This document shows positions 7,975 to 16,483 of a stretch of 56,949 nt of DNA, piece after piece (the first letter of the stretch is position 1; the number at the start of each line of letters is the position of its first letter). The notes under the pieces were generated by a model. That model saw only the letters and a list, made by a program, of their open reading frames with translations. It had not been told where the DNA came from and made no database searches. The translations under genes and the position numbers were made by a program. The stretch is taken from assembly GCA_963643505.1 (NCBI GenBank), contig CAVIKF010000010.1, positions 1 to 56,949 on the forward strand, written 5' to 3'. The DNA is from CAVEFW01 sp963643505 (GTDB taxonomy: Bacteria; Actinomycetota; Coriobacteriia; Coriobacteriales; Eggerthellaceae).

Positions 7975-8110
7975 GCACGGGTGTTATTAGACATCGTCTG
8001 CTATTGGACAAAGTATCTGATGGGCGTGTCTTAAACGAAATGCCTTCTCGAAAGCATCCGCCTCAAGAAGGCCACTCCGATCGGGTTTACTCTTAGGAAG
8101 GGGAACGAAC

Positions 8111-9286
8111 ATGTCCATTTCTCGTCGCAGCTTCATCAAGGGAGGCATCGCCACCATCGCGGCGATCGGTGCAGGTGGCGCTCTTACCGCTTGTGGCAGC
8201 TCCACCAACACCACAAACACCAACACCGCAGCGAAGGCAGCCATTGAGATCAAGTCCGATATGGAAGAGCTCAACGTTGTCACTAACCTCAAGGACACCA
8301 AGATCTCCAGCATCGCCATCGCTTTGGAGAAAGGCTACTACACCGAGGAGAATCTGACTGTCAACCAGCAACCGTTTGGTGGCGGATTCCCCGAGATCAT
8401 GCCGGCGCTTTCCAAGGGCACCGTTGACGTCGTGCCGTTTGGCTCCATCCCGTCTTGCACCTACATCAGCCAGGGTGACGACCTCGTCATCTTCGGCGGC
8501 ACGGTTCTCGACGGTTCCGAGTGCGTCACGCTTGCCGAGAACAAGAACAAGTACAAGAAGGCCGAGGACTTCAAGGGTGCCAAGATTGGTTGCTTCCGTA
8601 TGGAGACCGGCCACATGGCTATGAAGTCTTGGCTGCGTAAGCAGGGCCTCAAGATCGGCAAGAGCGCCGACGAGCTCACCGCCGGTACTGCCGACGTCGC
8701 CTTCATCCTGCTCGAGGGCTCTGCCGCCGAGGTCGAGGCCGTCAAGAAGGGCGAGCTCGATATGTGCTTCGTCAACTCCGGCTATGGTTACACCGCTACC
8801 CAAGATTCCGCAGTTGCCGTTGCGTTCCGCCCCAACGAGCTTATCGGTCACGACTTCCCGTGCTGCCGCCAGACCACGAACCGCTCTGCGTTCGAGAACA
8901 AGAAGTCCGCTCTTGTGAAGTTCGAGATCGCCAACTTGCGCGGCCTTTGCGACATCAATACCGACAAGGCCGGTACCATCAAGACCATCTGCGCCAACTC
9001 TGGTCAGCCTGAGGCATACGTCGAGGCAACCATGTACAGCCTCAACGGCTACACTGCCGCTATGAAGTTCGAGATGGACCCGATGACCGACGACGTCAAG
9101 ACGTTCTACGAGGACATGGTCGACAACGGCGATTTCGAGAACACGGACAAGGATGTCATCCTCGACCACTTGGATTCCACCATCTACACGACTGCGTTGC
9201 AGACCCTGATCGATCGTGGCGAGAACAAGGACTTCTACGAGGGCCTCATGAAGACCTACAAGGAGCACAACACGCTCGGCAAATAA
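8111..9286 (+). CDS. ABC importer substrate-binding lipoprotein, SsuA/TauA/NMT1 type
   Basis: 391 residues. The leader has a twin-arginine motif (SRRSFIK, Arg5-Arg6) and a lipobox LTAC with Cys28, so it is probably exported folded by Tat and lipidated. The mature part has the NMT1/SsuA pattern: KDTKISSIAIALEKGYY, then GGGFPEIMPALSKGTVDVVPFG near residues 95-110. Relatives bind sulfonates, nitrate, thiamine precursors or other small ligands; the ligand cannot be told from sequence. It is first in an operon with the ATPase and permease. The start has an AGGAAGGGG ribosome site. Confidence 0.88.
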   Translation: MSISRRSFIKGGIATIAAIGAGGALTACGSSTNTTNTNTAAKAAIEIKSDMEELNVVTNLKDTKISSIAIALEKGYYTEENLTVNQQPFGGGFPEIMPALSKGTVDVVPFGSIPSCTYISQGDDLVIFGGTVLDGSECVTLAENKNKYKKAEDFKGAKIGCFRMETGHMAMKSWLRKQGLKIGKSADELTAGTADVAFILLEGSAAEVEAVKKGELDMCFVNSGYGYTATQDSAVAVAFRPNELIGHDFPCCRQTTNRSAFENKKSALVKFEIANLRGLCDINTDKAGTIKTICANSGQPEAYVEATMYSLNGYTAAMKFEMDPMTDDVKTFYEDMVDNGDFENTDKDVILDHLDSTIYTTALQTLIDRGENKDFYEGLMKTYKEHNTLGK

Positions 9287-9392
9287 ATAATGGGCGCGTA
9301 AGGGGCTCGCGACGCGTGGGTCCCACATTTGTGATTCAACCAGCGCGTCTGCCGATTTCGGGCAGGCGCGCATTTCATGTAAAAGGACGTGT

Positions 9393-10172
9393 ATGCCAAC
9401 AATTCAATTCAAGGACGTCGACTACTCCTATACCGACAACGGCGAGACGTTCCAGGCGCTCGAGGGTATCAACCTCGATATCGCCGACGGTGAGTTTGTA
9501 TGCCTCATCGGCCATTCGGGGTGCGGCAAATCGACGATGCTCAATCTGCTTGCAGGTTTGGCCAAACCGACCAAGGGCGAGATTCTTATCGACGGGAAAC
9601 CTGTCACAGGGCCCGGTCCCGACCGCTCGATCGTGTTCCAAAGCTACTCGCTCTTTCCTTGGCAAACAGCGATCCGCAATGTGACGTTTGCCTTGCACAA
9701 GGTCAACAAGAGCCTCTCGAAGGAGGCGGCCCGAGCCCGTGCGCTTGAGCTTCTCGACCAGGTCGGCGTCAAAGATGCGGCAAACCGCTATCCCTTCCAA
9801 CTCTCCGGCGGCATGCGCCAACGCGTTGCCATCGCGCGCGCATTGGCGATCGATGCCCCGACGATGTTGCTCGATGAGCCCTTTGGTGCGCTCGACCCCA
9901 TGATCCGCGGCAAGCTCCAAGCGCTGCTCTTGGACCTTTGGGCGGGGGCTTGTTGCAAGACGGCCGTTTTTGTCACCCATGACATCGATGAGGCACTCAT
10001 CTTGGCCGACCGCATCGTCTTCATGGAGCCGAAACACATCATCAAGACGTTCGAGTTGCCCAAGGATCGCGTGCACAGCGTCGACGCCATCTATGACGAT
10101 CCGAACCTGCGCGCCATCAAAGAGGAAGTGCTCGGTTTGTTTGAGGCGTCTGCCCAAGGTCAGGAGGGCTAG
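9393..10172 (+). CDS. ABC importer ATPase, SsuB/TauB type
   Basis: 259 residues with a complete nucleotide-binding domain: Walker A GHSGCGKST near residue 42, Q-loop FQSYSLFPW, signature LSGGMRQR near 138, Walker B TMLLDEPFGALD and the switch His in VTHDIDEA. It would power the permease that starts 2 bases after its stop. The family couples ATP hydrolysis to import of sulfonate- or taurine-like compounds. The 106-bp spacer after the binding-protein gene contains a small gcgcgtc-type dyad that may lower downstream expression. Confidence 0.93.
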   Translation: MPTIQFKDVDYSYTDNGETFQALEGINLDIADGEFVCLIGHSGCGKSTMLNLLAGLAKPTKGEILIDGKPVTGPGPDRSIVFQSYSLFPWQTAIRNVTFALHKVNKSLSKEAARARALELLDQVGVKDAANRYPFQLSGGMRQRVAIARALAIDAPTMLLDEPFGALDPMIRGKLQALLLDLWAGACCKTAVFVTHDIDEALILADRIVFMEPKHIIKTFELPKDRVHSVDAIYDDPNLRAIKEEVLGLFEASAQGQEG

Positions 10173-10174
10173 CG

Positions 10175-11107
10175 ATGGCTGCATTGAATAACGGTAAACG
10201 AAAGATCATCACCCCGTCCTTTGTCATCGCAAACATCCTGTTTTTGGTGTTGCTCGTGGTCATCACCATTCCGGGCAAGGTCAAACCTGCGACGTCCGTG
10301 CCGTTCTACGTCACAAGCGTACTCATCGAGTTGTTGTATTTTTGGCGATTCTTCTCAAACGACCGAAAACCTTCCTCCAACTATATTGTCATCGTGGTTT
10401 GGCTTTTGCTTATCGTTTGGGAAATAGCGTCTACGGACCTCAAGGTCACCCATCCGGTGCTTATCCCGGTCCCGGAGAATGTGTTCAACGTGTTCCCAAA
10501 GCTTTGGAATGAACTGTTGAAAAACGTTTACTCCTCGCTGACCTTGTTGTTCGCTGGATTTTTCTCGGCGCTTATCGCCGGCAACATCCTCGGGCTTTTT
10601 GCGGGTTGGATGCCGAAGGTGCGCGACACGGTCTATCCGATCGCGCGCGTGTTGGCGCCGGTGCCGGCTATCGTGTTCGCGCCGTACCTCATCATGCTCA
10701 TGCCCAGTTTCCGCTCGGCCGCCATCATGGCGATCTTTCTCGGAATCTTTTGGCCGACGCTTCTCAACGCGATTCTGCGCGTAGGGTCCATGGATCGGCG
10801 CATCGTCGAGTCGGCCCAGATGCTCGGTCTTTCGACGTTCGAGATCGTGTTCAAGGTGTTTTTGCCTTACATGTATCCCGGAATCGTTCGCGGCATGAAG
10901 GTCCAGATGGCGACCGCGATGCTTATGCTTGTCATGGCCGAGATGTACGGCGCTACCTCAGGCATGGGGTATTTCGTGCTGAATTACACGAACTACGGAA
11001 ACTATACCAACGTCGTCGCGGGCATCATCTGCGTCGGCATCGTTGTGACGATACTCGATTGCCTGATCGGGTTGCTTATCGCCAAGACCGTCAAGTGGTC
11101 TGAATAG
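10175..11107 (+). CDS. ABC importer permease, SsuC/TauC type
   Basis: 310 residues. Two or three N-terminal membrane spans precede the transport domain; the EAA loop (ESAQMLGLSTFEIVFKVFLPY, read in two parts) lies near residues 210-230. This pairs with SsuB-type ATPases. The N-terminal extra spans (residues about 10-85) are more than the classic six-span SsuC. Start codon two bases after the ATPase stop, with GGAGGG upstream. The 3' end runs directly into a 45-bp tandem repeat. Confidence 0.9.
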   Translation: MAALNNGKRKIITPSFVIANILFLVLLVVITIPGKVKPATSVPFYVTSVLIELLYFWRFFSNDRKPSSNYIVIVVWLLLIVWEIASTDLKVTHPVLIPVPENVFNVFPKLWNELLKNVYSSLTLLFAGFFSALIAGNILGLFAGWMPKVRDTVYPIARVLAPVPAIVFAPYLIMLMPSFRSAAIMAIFLGIFWPTLLNAILRVGSMDRRIVESAQMLGLSTFEIVFKVFLPYMYPGIVRGMKVQMATAMLMLVMAEMYGATSGMGYFVLNYTNYGNYTNVVAGIICVGIVVTILDCLIGLLIAKTVKWSE

Positions 11108-11120
11108 TGACGTGCGGCTT

Positions 11121-11225
11121 GGCCGCGAGACGAGGGCGGCCGTGCGACAAAGACGAGAGCTGCGCGGCCGCGAGACGAGTGTGGACGCGTGGCGAAGACG
11201 AGAGCTGCGCGGCCGCGAGACGAGG
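11121..11225. repeat. 45-bp tandem repeat after the permease gene
   Basis: ggccgcgagacgag starts at 11121, 11166 and 11211, an exact 45-bp period over about 2.3 copies. The array begins 14 bases past the permease stop and ends 32 bases before the DUF5714 start. No intrinsic terminator is visible here, so the repeat is probably inside the operon transcript. Confidence 0.92.
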
Positions 11226-11257
11226 GCGGTAAAACCGCCAAGACAAGGGGGAGTGTC

Positions 11258-11983
11258 ATGTCTATTGGAAACGCGAATTGCCTGGTATGCGGCAAGCGGT
11301 TGGTGTATTGGCCCGAAGGCAAGGAAGTGACCTGCCATATTTGCGGGAAGGTCGAGATGGGCCATTGTGTTTGCGAGGACGGCCACTATGTGTGCGACGC
11401 ATGCCATCGTAGCGAGGGCGTCCGTCTGACGGTGGGCTATTGTCTTGAGACGGACTCCAAAAATCCCGTTGAGATCGCCATGCACATGATGGACGACAAG
11501 GCCATCTATCCCAATGGCCCCGAGCACCATACGCTCATCGGCGCGTCATTGCTTGCTGCCTATAAGAACAGCGGTGGCGACATCGACTTGGAGGCCTCCT
11601 TGGCAGAGCTTCGCAAGCGCAGCCTTTGCGTTCCGGGCGGGACGTGTGGCTTTTGGGGTACTTGCGGTGCGGCTTGCAGCTGCGGTCAATTTTGGTCCAT
11701 CGTCTCCGGCTCCACGCCCATGAAGGACGTCGTTTGGGGCGAGTGCCAACGTCTGACTTCCAACATCCTTGGTCACCTTGCCGAATACGGCGGACCGCGT
11801 TGTTGCAAGCGTACGGGTTTCATCGCCATCGAGGAGTCTGCGGCGTATGCCAAGGAGATGCGTGGCATCGAAATGGAGATGCCGGGGAAGATCATTTGCA
11901 AGTATTTCGGCAACAACGAGGAGTGCTTGCGCGGACGTTGCCCCTTCTTCCCCGAGGGAGCGGTCCATCCCAGCGATAAGTAG
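11258..11983 (+). CDS. DUF5714 Cys-rich protein
   Basis: 241 residues recognised as DUF5714. The N-terminal third has paired cysteines (CLVCGK, CHICGK, CVCEDGHYVCDACH), a second cluster follows (GTCGFWGTCGAACSCG) and a third lies at the C-terminus (CKYFGNNEECLRGRCPF). The HGPEHH-like PNGPEHHTLIGA segment is typical. The cysteines suggest zinc or iron-sulfur binding; the function is unknown. The ATG at 11258 is chosen over upstream in-frame codons because AAGGGGGAG precedes it and the upstream codons lie in the repeat. It ends a transcription unit with the ABC importer. Confidence 0.82.
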   Translation: MSIGNANCLVCGKRLVYWPEGKEVTCHICGKVEMGHCVCEDGHYVCDACHRSEGVRLTVGYCLETDSKNPVEIAMHMMDDKAIYPNGPEHHTLIGASLLAAYKNSGGDIDLEASLAELRKRSLCVPGGTCGFWGTCGAACSCGQFWSIVSGSTPMKDVVWGECQRLTSNILGHLAEYGGPRCCKRTGFIAIEESAAYAKEMRGIEMEMPGKIICKYFGNNEECLRGRCPFFPEGAVHPSDK

Positions 11984-12070
11984 CGGGTCGCCTGTCGCGA
12001 GTTGTCGCGAGCTTGGCGGGTCGCCTGTTGCGGATTGCCGCGGTTGTAATAGGCAGCTTGTCGCCTGTCG
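11983..12070. repeat. Degenerate repeats after the DUF5714 stop
   Basis: The word tcgcctgtcg or tcgcctgttg recurs at 11988, 12021 and 12061 within related flanks (gcgggtcgcctgt). The copies start at the stop codon itself and end before the terminator. Spacing is uneven (33 and 40 bp), so this is an older or diverged duplication. Confidence 0.65.
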
Positions 12071-12093
12071 TGAACCCGAGGGCTTGTATATGA

Positions 12094-12130
12094 GGGGCGT
12101 TTGCGACCTTGGCAGACGCCCCATTTTTTT
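12094..12130 (+). terminator. Intrinsic terminator of the ABC-DUF5714 operon
   Basis: ggggcgtttgc, a 7-base loop, gcagacgcccc, then attttttt: an 11-bp stem with one mismatch followed by a T run. Confidence 0.9.
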
Positions 12131-12158
12131 GTCGAGACAGGGTATGAACCCGTATAAC
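12129..12158 (+). promoter_or_regulatory. Candidate promoter of CPBP protease gene
   Basis: TTGTCG (12129-12134), 18 bases, TATAAC (12153-12158). A second -10-like TATACT follows at about 12162. The start codon is 42 bases downstream of the first -10. The cgtataac/cgtatact words are themselves repeated. Confidence 0.45.
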
Positions 12159-12199
12159 CCGTATACTTTCGGGGTATCGATTGCCGCAAAGGGAGGTTC

Positions 12200-12892
12200 A
12201 TGGGGCAAAAAATGGCCATATCCTTCGTCGTCACCCTCGTGGTGTCCCTTGTCGCGCTCGCGTGGTATTGCGCCCGCTACTCTGCCTATCGCTCCCGGGA
12301 GGGGAGGGCATCCCTTTGCAAACGGTGGTTGAGTCCTGCGGGAATCGCAACCGTCCTGTTGGCGGCATGCGTGGTCATCACAGCTAGTGAGGGGCTGCAA
12401 TGCTTGGGGGCGGTTTTCTTGCCTGTCCAATATGCCGAGTACGCAAGTGTTGCGGACAACGAGATGGGCTATCCCCTTTGGTATATCGTGTTCGGGGTTT
12501 GCCTCTTGTCCCCCGTTTGCGAGGAGGTCGTGTGCCGCGGCGTCGTGCTTAATGCGGCCCGGCGTGCGGGGGCGCCACCAATCGTGGCGATCATCGCCCA
12601 AGCGGCCCTTTTCGGCATCCTGCATGCGACGGCGTTCCAAACCCTCTACGCCTTTTTCGTCGGGTTGATTCTCGGTTGGATATGCCTCAAGACTCGCTCC
12701 ATCATCCCGACGATTCTCGTCCATGTCGTCAACAACGTTGTGGGCATGCTCATGTTTGCCTATCCCGGCATCTTCGGTACGTGCGTCATCGTGGTTTGCG
12801 TCTCGGGTGCACTTTTGGGGATCGTCCTGTACCTTCGCGGCGTCGTGTCGCTTGAGCCCGCTCCTGTCGCGGATGCAAGGACGGCTCGGTAG
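12200..12892 (+). CDS. CPBP family intramembrane metalloprotease
   Basis: 230 residues, about six membrane spans. The CPBP (CAAX protease and bacteriocin-processing) motifs are present: EExxxR as Glu108-Glu109-Arg113 (CEEVVCRG), His142 in FGILHA, and His175 in HVVNN. In bacteria such proteins process peptides or give bacteriocin self-immunity; the substrate here is unknown. ATG with GGGAGG five bases upstream. The last codons and the stop belong to the first unit of a 72-bp tandem repeat, so the C-terminus (ADARTAR) may be recently altered. Confidence 0.88.
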   Translation: MGQKMAISFVVTLVVSLVALAWYCARYSAYRSREGRASLCKRWLSPAGIATVLLAACVVITASEGLQCLGAVFLPVQYAEYASVADNEMGYPLWYIVFGVCLLSPVCEEVVCRGVVLNAARRAGAPPIVAIIAQAALFGILHATAFQTLYAFFVGLILGWICLKTRSIIPTILVHVVNNVVGMLMFAYPGIFGTCVIVVCVSGALLGIVLYLRGVVSLEPAPVADARTAR

Positions 12893-13010
12893 GGGCGGCT
12901 CGGGGAAGCTCGGGGCTACCCGATGGAGGCGGCTCGGGATGCAAGGGCAAGGACGGCTCGGTAGGGGCGGCTCGGGGAAGCTCGGGGCTACCCGATGGAG
13001 GCGGCTCGGA
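12875..13010. repeat. 72-bp tandem repeat including the CPBP stop codon
   Basis: gcaaggacggctcggtaggg starts at 12875 and 12947, a 72-bp period (24 codons) over about 1.9 copies with near identity. The TAG stop at 12890-12892 is duplicated 72 bases later in frame. The sense strand is rich in GGGG runs (ggggcggctcggggaagctc, then gggg), which could fold as a G-quadruplex in RNA. Confidence 0.92.
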
Positions 13011-13043
13011 GCATTTTGGCCTGTGATTCTCCCTAAATTGTTG

Positions 13044-13072
13044 TTGCGCACAGATTTTCGGCGTTGTACCAT
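13044..13072 (+). promoter_or_regulatory. Candidate rpsB-tsf promoter
   Basis: TTGCGC (13044-13049), 17 bases, TACCAT (13067-13072). The same TACCAT -10 occurs before rpmE. The leader to rpsB would be about 108 bases and contains no obvious terminator. Confidence 0.45.
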
Positions 13073-13187
13073 ATTGGGGTTTCTAATCACACATGCCTGT
13101 GCGACCTGGATCTGCTAGTGGCCAACCGAAAAAGGCTGCAGGGAAGGGGATGACCACGGGCAGAGGACTAACGAATGGAGAAATGCA

Positions 13188-13952
13188 ATGGCGAAAGTCA
13201 GCATTGCGTCCCTTTTGGACGCCGGTGCCCATTTTGGTCACCAAACCCGCCGCTGGAACCCCAAGATGAAGCCTTATATCTTTGGTCATCGCGGTGACAT
13301 CTACATCATCGACCTCAAGCAGACCCTCTACGGCATGGACGCCGCTTACACGTTCGTTGCCGAGACCGCCAAGAAGGGCGGCACGGTCCTGTTTGTCGGT
13401 ACCAAAAAGCAGGCCCAGGAGGCCGTGGCTGATGCCGCAAATCGTTGTGGCATGCCTTACGTCAACGCTCGTTGGCTCGGCGGCATGATGACCAACTTCG
13501 TCACCATCCGCTCCCGCGTCCAGCGCATGGAGGAGCTCGAGGCCATGGAGGCTGACGGCCGCATGGCTTTGTTGCCCAAAAAGGAGCAGATCATCCTCCG
13601 CAAGCAGCTCGGCAAGTTGCAGACGAACCTCAACGGCATCCGCAACATGAAGAAGGTCCCTGACGCAATCTTTATCGTCGATACCAACCGTGAGGCTCTC
13701 GCCGTCCATGAGGCTCGCCGCCTCAATATCCCCGTCATCGGCACGCTCGACACTAACTGCGACCCCGATGATGTCGATTACGGCATCCCTGCCAACGATG
13801 ACGCCATTCGTGCCGTCCGTCTGATGACCGAGTTCATCGCTGACGCTGTCGTCGCCGGTGGCGTTGCTCCTGTCACGGCAGCCGAGATGGGCGAGACCGA
13901 GGCCGAGGCTGAGGTTGTTCCCGAGGCTGCTCCCGAGGCTGCTGCCGAGTAA
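13188..13952 (+). CDS. rpsB: 30S ribosomal protein S2
   Basis: 254 residues. The hallmark GAHFGHQTRRWNPKM motif is at residues 12-26, and FVGTKKQAQEAV and RWLGGMMTN follow. S2 is a late-assembling small-subunit protein needed for S1 or mRNA docking. The C-terminus after about residue 230 is an acidic Ala/Glu-rich tail, common in actinobacteria. It sits upstream of tsf, the usual pair. ATG with GGAGAAATGCA upstream. Confidence 0.98.
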   Translation: MAKVSIASLLDAGAHFGHQTRRWNPKMKPYIFGHRGDIYIIDLKQTLYGMDAAYTFVAETAKKGGTVLFVGTKKQAQEAVADAANRCGMPYVNARWLGGMMTNFVTIRSRVQRMEELEAMEADGRMALLPKKEQIILRKQLGKLQTNLNGIRNMKKVPDAIFIVDTNREALAVHEARRLNIPVIGTLDTNCDPDDVDYGIPANDDAIRAVRLMTEFIADAVVAGGVAPVTAAEMGETEAEAEVVPEAAPEAAAE

Positions 13953-13973
13953 GCTCCAGTTGTAAACATTATC

Positions 13974-13998
13974 GTCCGGGGGGTTTGTCCCCCTGGAC
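13974..13998 (+). promoter_or_regulatory. Hairpin between rpsB and tsf
   Basis: ccggggggtttgtccccctgg forms a strong G/C stem of about 8 bp with a TTTG loop and no T run. It may stabilise the rpsB message or tune the S2 to EF-Ts ratio. Confidence 0.55.
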
Positions 13999-14018
13999 CT
14001 TCACCGAAAGGATTCCCC

Positions 14019-14879
14019 ATGGCTCAGATTACAGCTGCAATGGTCAAGGAGCTCCGTGAGCTCACCGGTGCTGGTATGATGGAGTGCAAGAAGGCTTTGG
14101 TTGAGGCCGAGGGTGACCTCGACAAGGCCGTCGACGTCCTGCGTACCCGCGGTCTCGCTGCCGTTGCCAAGAAGGCCGGCCGTGCCACCAACGAGGGTTA
14201 CGTTATGGCAATCACCAACGATGATGCTACCACGGGCGTCATCGTCGAACTCAAGTGCGAGACCGACTTCGTCTCCACCAACGAGAAGTTCCAAGGCTAT
14301 GTCTCCCGTATTGCCAAGGCTGCTCTTGCTTCCAAGCCGGCCGACGTCGAGGCTTTGAAGGCTGCCGACGCCGAGGGCGAGACCGTCGAGGCCGTCCTGA
14401 CCGACTGCATCCATGTGATGGGCGAGAATTGCTCTCTGTCCCGCGTCGCTGTCGCCGAGGGCCAGGCAATCGCCTCCTACATCCATGGCGCTGGCAAGAT
14501 CGGCGTCCTCGTCACTTTCGAGGTCGAGGGTGTCGACACCGCATCCGCTGAGTTTGCCCAGTGCGGCAAGGACGTGGCAATGCAGGTTGCCGCTATCGCC
14601 CCGATCGCTGCAAACCGCGACAAGGTCGACCCCGCCGTCGTCGAGCACGAGATGTCTATCTACAAGGCCCAGGCTGCTGAGTCTGGCAAGCCCGAGAACA
14701 TCCAGGAGAAGATCGCCACTGGTCGTCTCGAGAAGTTCTACAAGGAGCAATGCCTCACCGAGCAGGTCTTCGTCAAGGATAACGAGAAGACCGTTTCCCA
14801 GTATGTTGACTCCGTCGCAAAGACCCTTGGTGGCTCCATCAAGATCGTCGACTTCATCCGCTTCCAGCTCGGCGAGTAA
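14019..14879 (+). CDS. tsf: Translation elongation factor Ts
   Basis: 286 residues. The N-terminal UBA-like helix bundle (ELRELTGAGMMECKKALVEA) and the conserved TDFV motif (ETDFVSTNEKF, near residue 80) are clear. EF-Ts exchanges GDP for GTP on EF-Tu. It is cotranscribed with rpsB and followed by an intrinsic terminator. No tuf gene lies in the window. Starts 66 bases after rpsB with gaaaggattcccc before the ATG. Confidence 0.98.
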   Translation: MAQITAAMVKELRELTGAGMMECKKALVEAEGDLDKAVDVLRTRGLAAVAKKAGRATNEGYVMAITNDDATTGVIVELKCETDFVSTNEKFQGYVSRIAKAALASKPADVEALKAADAEGETVEAVLTDCIHVMGENCSLSRVAVAEGQAIASYIHGAGKIGVLVTFEVEGVDTASAEFAQCGKDVAMQVAAIAPIAANRDKVDPAVVEHEMSIYKAQAAESGKPENIQEKIATGRLEKFYKEQCLTEQVFVKDNEKTVSQYVDSVAKTLGGSIKIVDFIRFQLGE

Positions 14880-14907
14880 TAACACCGCTTGAACAAGAGC
14901 GAAACCG

Positions 14908-14940
14908 AAGGCGTCTCCTAGTGGGGGGCGCCTTTTTTGT
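14908..14940 (+). terminator. Intrinsic terminator of rpsB-tsf
   Basis: aaggcgtctcc, loop tagt, ggggggcgcctt, then a T run; G-U pairs are tolerated in the stem. Confidence 0.85.
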
Positions 14941-15190
14941 TGCTTTCATACTTGAAGGCGTTTTGCGGGGTTTAGCGGCACCTAGTGGTGGCATCTTGTG
15001 GGAGGGGTGCCTTGTGGGGCTTGAAGATATCTTGCGGAACTTGAAGGCGTTTTGCGCAGTTGTCCGCTCGACCCAATTTCGACTGTGAATTTTTGTTGAG
15101 CGGAGCGCGATAGGGGTGGAGCAATCTATAATGAGGGCACACCTACTTCGAGCGGCTTTTCGCTCTTTTCATATATGAAGGGACTTTCCC
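14941..15190. other. tsf-murA spacer with degenerate duplication and a -10
   Basis: cttgaaggcgttttgcg occurs at 14951 and again at 15040, 89 bp apart, with further cttgNgg words between. A perfect TATAAT lies at 15127-15132 and is the likely murA -10; the nearest TTGAGC is 25 bases upstream, too far for a normal -35. No gene is seen. Confidence 0.6.
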
Positions 15191-16474
15191 ATGTCGAAGG
15201 ATGTCATTGTCGTCCAAGGCACCCATGCCCTCTCGGGCGAAGTTCGTGTCTATGGAGCCAAGAACTCTGCGTTAAAGCTCATGGCGGCAGCCATTTTGGG
15301 CCAAGGCGAAACGCGCATTAACAACGTGCCGCTCATCTCCGATATCGATATCATGTCGCAGGTTCTCGAGGAGCTTGGCGCCAAGGTCTCACGCGACGAC
15401 CACTCTCTCCTCATCGATACGTCTGCCGTCTCGAAATGGGAGACTCCGTACAACCTCGTGACGAAGATGCGTGCGAGCATCTCCGTTCTCGGCCCCTTGA
15501 TCGGCCGGTTTGGCAAGGCGATCGTCGCCATGCCGGGCGGTTGCCAAATCGGTGCGCGCAAGATCGATATGCACCTTGTCGGCTTGGCTGAACTCGGCGT
15601 CGAGTTTCGCGTGAGCCATGGCAACCTCATCGCCACGACTCCCAACGGACTTCATGGGGCAAGCGTCCTTTTGAACTTCCCGAGTGTCGGCGCCACGGAG
15701 AACATGCTCATGGCCGCTGTCGTTGCCGAGGGCGAGACCGTCATCGACAACGCGGCGCGCGAACCAGAGATTGTCGACCTTTGCAATATGCTCAACGAGA
15801 TGGGCGCCCACGTCGAGGGCGGCGGAACCCCCACCATCACCGTGCAGGGCACATCCCTCGACAGCCTCCATCCTTGCGTCCATACGACGGTGGGCGACCG
15901 CATCGAGGCGGGGACGTTTTTGGCTGGCGGCGCGTTGACCGGTGGTCCGCTTACCGTGCGCGGCATCGATCCGAGCTTTTTACGCATGGCCATCATCAAG
16001 CTTGAGGCCATGGGATGCACCGTCGAGACGGGGGAGGACTACGTCACGGTCGCTCGTGAGGGCGAACTTCGTGCCGTCGATATCCAAACTCTTCCCCATC
16101 CTGGGTTTCCAACCGATCTTCAAGCCCAGTTCATGCTCTTGGCGGTTTGCGCCGACGGTAACTCTGTCATCACGGAGAACGTCTTTGAGAACCGCTTCAT
16201 GTTTGCGGCCGAGCTGGCTCGTATGGGGGCGGATATCTCCATTGACGGCCACCATGCCCTGGTCCACGGCAATGTTCGCCTCCAAGGCGCTGACGTATCC
16301 TCCACCGACTTACGTGCAGGCGCAGCCCTCGTCTTGGCCGGTATCGTGGCCGAAGGCGAGACCCGCGTCCATGAGGTGAGCCATATCGATCGCGGCTACG
16401 AAAACTACGTGGGCAAGCTTGCCTCGCTCGGCGCCTCCATCACCCGTCGCGTCGACGACGATTCTTGGCAGTAG
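15191..16474 (+). CDS. murA: UDP-N-acetylglucosamine 1-carboxyvinyltransferase
   Basis: 427 residues, full MurA length. It transfers enolpyruvate from phosphoenolpyruvate to UDP-GlcNAc, the first committed step of peptidoglycan synthesis. Lys24 in GAKNSALKLM and the catalytic, fosfomycin-target Cys118 in PGGCQIGAR are present, and HPGFPTDLQAQ lies near residue 300. Nine bases separate its stop from the LCP gene, so the two probably form one cell-wall transcription unit. Start ATG with a gaagggac ribosome site. Confidence 0.97.
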   Translation: MSKDVIVVQGTHALSGEVRVYGAKNSALKLMAAAILGQGETRINNVPLISDIDIMSQVLEELGAKVSRDDHSLLIDTSAVSKWETPYNLVTKMRASISVLGPLIGRFGKAIVAMPGGCQIGARKIDMHLVGLAELGVEFRVSHGNLIATTPNGLHGASVLLNFPSVGATENMLMAAVVAEGETVIDNAAREPEIVDLCNMLNEMGAHVEGGGTPTITVQGTSLDSLHPCVHTTVGDRIEAGTFLAGGALTGGPLTVRGIDPSFLRMAIIKLEAMGCTVETGEDYVTVAREGELRAVDIQTLPHPGFPTDLQAQFMLLAVCADGNSVITENVFENRFMFAAELARMGADISIDGHHALVHGNVRLQGADVSSTDLRAGAALVLAGIVAEGETRVHEVSHIDRGYENYVGKLASLGASITRRVDDDSWQ

Positions 16475-16483
16475 CGTCCTTTC

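Larger units (their letters stand above)
7549..8110. other. Intergenic region between divergent degV and the ABC operon
   Basis: 562 bp with no credible gene; the open frames across it are made of repeat. It holds the degV ribosome site, the inverted-repeat element at 7728-7873, the ABC operon promoter at 7946-7974 and a transcribed leader of about 130 bp ending in aggaaggggaacgaac before the ATG. No known riboswitch was recognised in the leader. Confidence 0.7.

Noticed and set aside
1..8000. Possibility that the first 8 kb is a foreign island or chimeric join
   Set aside because: DUF4143 genes and repeats suggest mobility, but base composition and start-codon use look like the rest and no integrase, att site or tRNA is seen.
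8001..8110. Riboswitch in the ABC operon leader
   Set aside because: Searched by eye for THI, SAM, cobalamin and molybdenum cofactor motifs; none could be recognised.
8093..9373. 426-residue open frame antisense to the ABC binding protein
   Set aside because: Low-complexity Val/Leu/Gly/Asp composition typical of an antisense shadow; the sense gene has a Tat leader and family motifs.
11546..13090. 514-residue open frame antisense to DUF5714 and CPBP genes
   Set aside because: Its sequence repeats SRLHRVAPSFPEPPLPSRP because it crosses the 72-bp array; the sense genes have motifs.
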